In this document: one piece after another, positions 60,701-64,000 of the stretch
Numbering within the stretch: the first letter of the stretch is position 1
Layout: every line of letters starts with the position of its first letter
Assembly: GCA_964057225.1 (NCBI GenBank)
Contig: OZ059899.1
Span: 12,028,001 to 12,092,000, forward strand
DNA length: 64,000 nucleotides
From: Auanema rhodensis
Taxonomy: Eukaryota; Nematoda; Chromadorea; Rhabditida; Rhabditidae
Direction of reading: 5' to 3'
Notes under the pieces: generated by a model
Seen by the model: only the letters and a program-made list of their open reading frames with translations
Told to the model about the DNA's origin: nothing
Databases searched by the model: none
Position numbers and translations under genes: made by a program

Positions 60701-63700
60701 GCATCTCTCAATATTGAATATATATTGACGACAGTCAATATAATTAGATTCGTCACCAGCTTCCAATCTTTCCACCATTTTTTTCAATTGATCCAAAATA
60801 TCGCTAGCTTTGCTACGTTCCTGAATTCAAAATAAAATAACTGTAACTGATTGATAAAAGCTTACATATTCATCAGTACTATCAAGCCAAGGTTCCACTT
60901 GTTCAATATATTGTTCGATTGCGACTAATCGTGGTCGAACTGACTTCAGAACTGTTAGCCGTTTATTACTTTGCATTCTTCCAATATTTTCTTGTAGCTC
61001 ATTTGGACCAGCTGCAGGTCTAGCCCGCATTACCATCTAATTATAAATATTTGTTTATATCATATAAGTTTCTTAATAAAACCTCAAGTTTAAGTATTTC
61101 TTCGTCTAATTCAGCAACATTCCTTAACTTAGGTATTTCTACTGTTTGTGAAGTTGACGGATGTATGTCTACTACCAGTCGGGCACCAACAGATAACTGA
61201 AATCATTGTTTATATGTTTCATCAATAAAGCTCATTAAGTTGTGTTCAATAATCACATTATCAATTAGTTTTTCAAAATAAAATCCTATGATCAAATTAA
61301 AAAATTTCCAAACTTTTCTCCTTATACGTATAATCAATTTCATTTTTATATATTCAAGTTCATAAACTACTTTTCAGTTATATGATTATTACCAGCAATT
61401 TCTCCGGTATTTCTTTCATACACCTGCAGCTGCCAAGTTTTTCGTAAACGACACAATTTCAATGCTTTACAACTGTTCTCCTAGATCAAATTTCGAAAAT
61501 TTTAGCCAAACTTCATGATTATATAATATTATTTTTCTTTTTCAGTAATTATGATATCCACAAACTTTGGCACATTAACATTATTATCAATTACTCATTA
61601 CAAAATAACAAAATAATATATAATATGTATATCTTGTTTGGTTACTATTTTCGTCATTTGTTTTCTAGGGAATTTTCAGCGTCGTAAAAACGTTTTCACT
61701 TTTTTTTTCAATGGTGATGATAGGTAGGTAGGCTGGTAGCCTTCGTCAACACTGAATGAAACAAGAAAAACACGACTACCACAAGAGAGAATATGTAGCT
61801 CACCCAATATTAACACTAGCTGATCCCCCTTTTTTTCCCAAATCTACCATAGATAACTAGTAATTTCTATTTTAAAAAAATTGTATGTGAAAATGAGTGA
61901 AAAGCGGTACTTTGGAGGTGAAAGAGATGGCTAGAAGAGTTCGAGAACGTTCTTTTTATTTATATTATCAACTATATCTATAGGTTAATGTATTTAAAGA
62001 GCATGTTGTTTGATGATCAAAAATTTTTATGTCAAATATGTCAATGAAGAACTGAATTTAACATTTAAACTTTCTAGGAGCTATAAACGTATGTGCTAAA
62101 AAAGCTACTGATGAGAACAGGTTCTATAGCTACTATGTACTACTGTTTCTCTTGACTATATTCATAGTAAACATTATATATAATATATTTTTCATTATAT
62201 TGCAAATAAAGAGAACTAATATTTCAAAATATAGTAGGGTTTTACGCATATAATATAATTATTTGTATGTAGATATTAAAATTATTATTTTTATAATATC
62301 TCATTCGTTTACAAGATTGTCTTATAACCTTTCTGTCTTTCGTTTTTCAACAGAATGAACTATCTATTTCAAATGTCAGCTGAAAAGCATGAGTCAGCTC
62401 GGTAGCATTGAGTGATTTCAAACAATGTTGAAAAAACGATGCGAAATGGCTAGTTCAACGTCAACAAGACAGACAAGCTTTGGTAAAAAACGAACGTTTG
62501 AATCTAAATGCTATTCGCTGTTCTAGGATCACTTTAAATTATCATCACTTGTACGACAAATGACAAAAACGAACCATCTTGTTCAAATTACGTGAAGAAA
62601 AAAAGTGAACGAGAATGAATGAAATGAAGAAATCATAGATCAAACTAACCCTGCCTAACTGGAGAGCCTTTTTCCGTAGTTTATCCATGCGATGTTGCAT
62701 GGCAATTCGTGCCGATGTAGAAAGCATTGGAGCCAGCCGATCAGCAGTAGCTTCCAAGCTTCTAATATCGGTACCATAATCTATAAATGAAGAATGATTA
62801 TCAACAGATCAGATTGATATTTTCAAATTACCAAGTAAAGTATTTGTGTTTGAATCAAAACCTTCATCTGCAAGCTTTTCTAATCGTACAATTTCATCTT
62901 CCCATTGACACCAAAGTGTTTTCAATGTCAAAAGTTGAGAATGTAAAGCATCAAACTTATTCATGGTTGTTTCTATTCGATTATGACTTGCAAGAATAAG
63001 GTTATCGCCATCTAATTTGGTTTCTGAAACAACAAGCATCATATGTGAACAGTGGAACTCAATCTAAACCTGGAGAAGCGCTAATAGTTTTCTGAAGATG
63101 ATCCACATATTTTTCACACCGGGCTTGTGGATTTTCTGCATGAACTTGCTGATACTCTTTGATCCACCGGGATAATAAAGCAATACTATCAGCACAACTG
63201 TTAAATAAAAAAAATAAATAAATTGAAATATATTCCAAATATAAACCTCCATTGATCCATTTTCTTCTCAATATCTACTAAATATGCCAATAAAATATAA
63301 TGTGATAATAAAATTCTGATTGTAGCGAGGCGAATAGGAGCTTCTTCCGATAGAGTCTTTAATCGTGCTCTTAAAGGTTCAACAAACTCTGGAGCTACTG
63401 GTCTACCGCTGAGACCTCCCTTCTATAAAATAAAAATGAAACATATAAGATTTATAATATATAACAGACCTCTGCGGCAGCTCGTAATTCTTCTCGTTTG
63501 CTGTCCAAAATAACGAAATGACTCTACAATTTATAAGCGATGATATATGAAAGAATTCTCTATGCTTACTGTATGATCAGCTAATAATTTCTGAAGTTGA
63601 GAAACACATTTAGTTGGATCATCTATGGGCAAGTCTAATGGCTGAGTAATGAGTAGCTGGCTGTCGGCTGTCCATTGTGATAGACTAGCAAACGGTTCAG

Positions 63701-64000
63701 GTAGTGTTCTTTCGAAGCGAGCAGTAGCACTTTCTAGTTGCAGACGAATAATATCCCATCTAGAAGTAAAGTATATATTAAATATAAATAATATAATTAT
63801 ACTTTTTATCGATATCAGCTAATTCTTGTACAGTAAAATTCATTCGGCTACTCATAATGGTACTAAACAGACTACGATATTCAACGAATTCTTTGCGAAC
63901 ACGGAAAAACACCTGAAACATTACATATTTTTAGGATTCATGTGAAACTGTAGAACTTATGACAACAAAGAGGAAACAATGCTCACCTGTTGCTGTTCGT
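12569..64000 (-). CDS. anc-1: Giant ANC-1/nesprin-type KASH protein (5' end outside the window)
   Basis: One minus-strand gene fills 51 kb and continues past the right edge. Spliced in frame, it gives about 15,152 codons here; the N-terminus, where ANC-1 and nesprins have paired actin-binding CH domains, is not included. Order from the right: multi-exon helix-rich, spectrin-like part (64000-54863); four-fold duplicated exon (54816-53504); unique acidic helical segment with a diverged partial repeat (53503-51946); 13.78 copies of a 908-residue unit (51945-13751); three short unique exons; C-terminal KASH domain. Final exons: 14049-13612, 13566-13423, 13376-13242, 13196-12756 and 12706-12569. 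ANC-1 sits on the outer nuclear membrane, is held by the SUN protein UNC-84, and anchors nuclei to actin. C. elegans ANC-1 (about 8,500 residues, six repeats of about 903, from memory) has the same plan. The giant size comes from the array. Whether all units are used in every isoform is unknown. Confidence 0.96.
12756..13196 (-). other. anc-1: Penultimate ANC-1 exon: acidic linker before the KASH anchor
   Basis: 147 codons, from SRESLLNDIIAHL to VLRTALPLQ. A helical start is followed by a long acidic, Ser/Glu/Asp-rich, probably disordered stretch (EDNEEREYDVDAAA, EADTSEMSTEDSSEG) and then the basic RRQRSRWRR just before the membrane. It probably serves as a flexible spacer at the nuclear surface. 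Confidence 0.85.
13567..13611 (-). other. 45-bp stopless ANC-1 intron
   Basis: GTATAC...TTTTTTTCAG, 45 bp, a multiple of three and without stop. Read through, it would insert VYPVFHTYNDFDFFQ, an aromatic stretch out of place in the charged helical context. Good splice sites at both ends make it an intron. Confidence 0.85.
13751..51945 (-). repeat. anc-1: ANC-1 tandem array: 13.78 copies of a 2772-bp unit
   Basis: The same sequence recurs with an exact 2772-bp step: a marker at 14174 is found again at 16946, 19718, 22490 and so on to 50210, 14 times, without any length change. In gene order each unit runs from VIQLITIKVNDLQQ to KDRLKQAEEEE; the last copy (15909-13751) breaks off after PILHDRA. 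Each unit holds one 48-bp intron, leaving 2724 coding bp (908 residues). The protein is rich in Glu, Lys, Leu, Ala and Asp, with heptad-like helical stretches split by Pro-containing turns and one Lys-rich linker. By eye only about 14 positions vary between copies. Assembly of such an array is difficult, so the true copy number could differ. Confidence 0.97.
14050..50133 (-). other. Fourteen identical 48-bp stopless introns inside the ANC-1 repeats
   Basis: On the minus strand each unit has CTTGAG|GTGAGTACTT...AATTTTTTCAG|AAGCGCC. The introns are at 14050-14097 plus k x 2772 for k = 0 to 13 (last 50086-50133). They are 48 bp long, phase 0 and lack a stop, so read-through adds VSTYLSFSSNLIQFFQ. 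That insert has no charge and many aromatics in an otherwise strongly charged helix, and both splice sites match consensus. Exons between them are 2724 bp: 14098-16821, 16870-19593 and so on; the 5'-most is 53775-50134. Confidence 0.92.
50134..53775 (-). other. anc-1: 3642-bp ANC-1 exon joining unique sequence to the repeat array
   Basis: It begins with the fourth copy of the duplicated 102-residue exon (53775-53504). It continues into about 400 residues of unique acidic helical sequence (for example DELEKLIEELPESRQNEL) and a diverged partial repeat, then enters the first full array unit at 51945. It ends at the first 48-bp intron. The unique part has ordinary AT-richer codon use compared with the repeats. 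Confidence 0.88.
51946..52320 (-). repeat. anc-1: Diverged partial copy of the ANC-1 repeat
   Basis: Encodes ESRQNELRKKLDDAKEAKKK through KTSDDLAKKTAEKE. It corresponds to about 120 residues of the array unit (PEDQQNELRKKLDDAEEAKKK to KTSDDLVKKTAEEE) with several substitutions, for example KKHDQAV for KKHNEAV and DLIEKL for DLTDKL. It includes the basic linker KKSKKGKGKK. It joins directly to the first full unit. It differs from the array far more than array copies differ from each other. Confidence 0.85.
53504..54783 (-). repeat. anc-1: Four-fold tandem exon duplication, 348-bp period
   Basis: A 306-bp exon plus a 42-bp intron is repeated. Exons: 54816-54514 (first, with its own start VSTDDVDNTAAQ), 54471-54166, 54123-53818, and a fourth that begins at 53775 and merges into the 3642-bp exon. 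The introns (54472-54513, 54124-54165 and 53776-53817) are identical by eye. Each exon is phase 0 and encodes 102 residues, including MAEIREKIGQASEIECD and NLRDQVEAEVQQHPENNHLL. In the fourth copy the end DDRLNPEEAQSDKLQ is replaced by DDRFDAMPSST. Confidence 0.92.
54863..57242 (-). other. anc-1: ANC-1 exons, helix-rich part 1
   Basis: Exons in gene order: 57242-57100, 57055-56893, 56845-56711, 56667-55819, 55768-55568, 55522-55235, 55182-54964 and 54913-54863; all joins keep the frame. The sequence is charged and helical with spectrin-like tryptophan positions (SLWTKWKKDVAELE, FETWLDTMERD). A basic, less helical segment (AGKYKRRKKVLVMVTN) precedes the duplicated exons. The intron at 55523-55567 (45 bp) is also stopless and a multiple of three; it would otherwise read VSELEIFSKFSFYFQ. 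Confidence 0.85.
57243..58186 (-). other. 944-bp ANC-1 intron
   Basis: No exon recognised. Contains a GA-rich simple repeat (about 57838-57869) and otherwise AT-rich sequence with many stops. Confidence 0.65.
57838..57869. repeat. GA-rich simple repeat
   Basis: About 30 bases of GA/GAAA repeats on the plus strand inside an ANC-1 intron (a CT run in the sense strand). Confidence 0.8.
58187..58360 (-). other. anc-1: ANC-1 exon between two long introns
   Basis: 58 codons from EVGEELVLYCNQLND to NSQWNTIALAQ, phase 0 at both ends, with clean acceptor (ttttttcag) and donor (gtaagc). A spectrin-like helix. Being symmetrical, it could be skipped without changing the frame. Confidence 0.85.
58428..58451. 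repeat. GAT trinucleotide repeat
   Basis: About eight GAT/ATG units on the plus strand, intronic. Confidence 0.8.
59617..59652 (-). other. G-rich tract, possible G-quadruplex
   Basis: On the sense strand of ANC-1 a run of nine G is followed, after short spacers, by two runs of five G. Enough G runs exist for a four-stranded structure in DNA or pre-mRNA. The local sequence is far more G/C-rich than the rest of the intron. Confidence 0.5.
60136..61480 (-). other. anc-1: ANC-1 exons, helix-rich part 2
   Basis: Exons in gene order: 61480-61424 (57 bp, the least certain), 61196-61083, 61036-60866, 60820-60629 and 60579-60136, all phase 0. Spectrin-like features include VEPWLDSTDEY, ILDQLKKMVERLEAG and the 148-residue last exon with IWQLKKIEFQEWEHMM. 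The small 61480-61424 exon reads ENSCKALKLCRLRKTWQLQ and is bordered by ctag and gtgtat. The intron at 61197-61423 (227 bp) is AT-rich. Confidence 0.8.
61481..62649 (-). other. 1169-bp ANC-1 intron
   Basis: Very AT-rich, stops in all frames, no exon or RNA gene recognised. Confidence 0.6.
62650..64000 (-). other. anc-1: ANC-1 exons, helix-rich part 3, cut by the window edge
   Basis: Exons in gene order: 64000-63987 (partial), 63912-63803, 63759-63570, 63523-63470, 63422-63247, 63197-63070, 63023-62832 and 62780-62650. Phases vary but all junctions close in frame (for example GATAAAAA|ATGGGAT gives KWD). The sequence is spectrin-like with helix tryptophans such as LKTLWCQWEDEI, LSQWTADSQLL and LSRWIKEYQQ. 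The 5' continuation with the expected CH domains lies to the right of this window. Confidence 0.85.

Noticed and set aside
62545-62649. Extension of the ANC-1 exon past 62650 (VSLIYDFFISFILVHFF)
   Set aside because: The hydrophobic extension follows a good donor (GTTAGT) and is intron read-through; it is not a membrane segment.

Overview
The window is nuclear DNA of a nematode. The evidence is the intron style (most introns 42-60 bp, AT-rich, GT...TTTCAG), densely packed genes, a cluster of genes spaced about 100 bp apart like a trans-spliced operon, and a gene with the architecture of C. elegans ANC-1. I cannot name the species. The presence of a canonical CSN7 gene, which from memory C. elegans lacks, argues against C. 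elegans itself.

Layout. 1-1640 is mostly non-coding; there may be a minus-strand promoter and first exon near 690-830, and the calumenin 3' end lies at the right of it. 1649-2931 (-) is an eight-exon calumenin/reticulocalbin gene with six EF-hands and an ER-retrieval tail. 2932-3213 is a short divergent promoter region. 3214-11747 (+) looks like one operon of four genes: an ORP9/10/11-type oxysterol-binding-protein relative, proteasome assembly chaperone 4, SDH assembly factor 4 and COP9 signalosome subunit 7. An antisense tRNA-Ala(AGC) sits inside an intron of the last gene. 11748-12568 is a convergent, gene-poor 3' region.

From 12569 to the right edge (and beyond it) the minus strand carries one gene, a giant ANC-1/nesprin-type KASH protein that links the outer nuclear membrane to the cytoskeleton. 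About 15,150 codons of it are in the window, without its N-terminus. It ends in a clear KASH domain (transmembrane helix plus a short lumenal tail ending GPPPF). Most of it is a tandem array at 13751-51945: 13.78 copies of a unit exactly 2772 bp long, more than 99.9 percent identical by eye. Every copy contains the same 48-bp intron, which is a multiple of three and has no stop codon, so conceptual translation wrongly shows one uninterrupted 13,451-codon frame. After splicing each unit gives 908 residues. Upstream of the array are a diverged partial repeat (51946-52320), a four-fold exon duplication with 348-bp period (53504-54783), and a multi-exon, helix-rich, spectrin-like part with four introns of 0.2-1.8 kb.

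The most noteworthy content is the ANC-1 array: copy number more than twice what I recall for C. elegans, DNA-level homogenisation that includes introns, a few variants shared by distant copies, and identical phase-0 splice sites that would let any number of units be skipped in frame. Exon boundaries were placed by hand from splice consensus and frame continuity; every multi-exon chain given here closes in frame.
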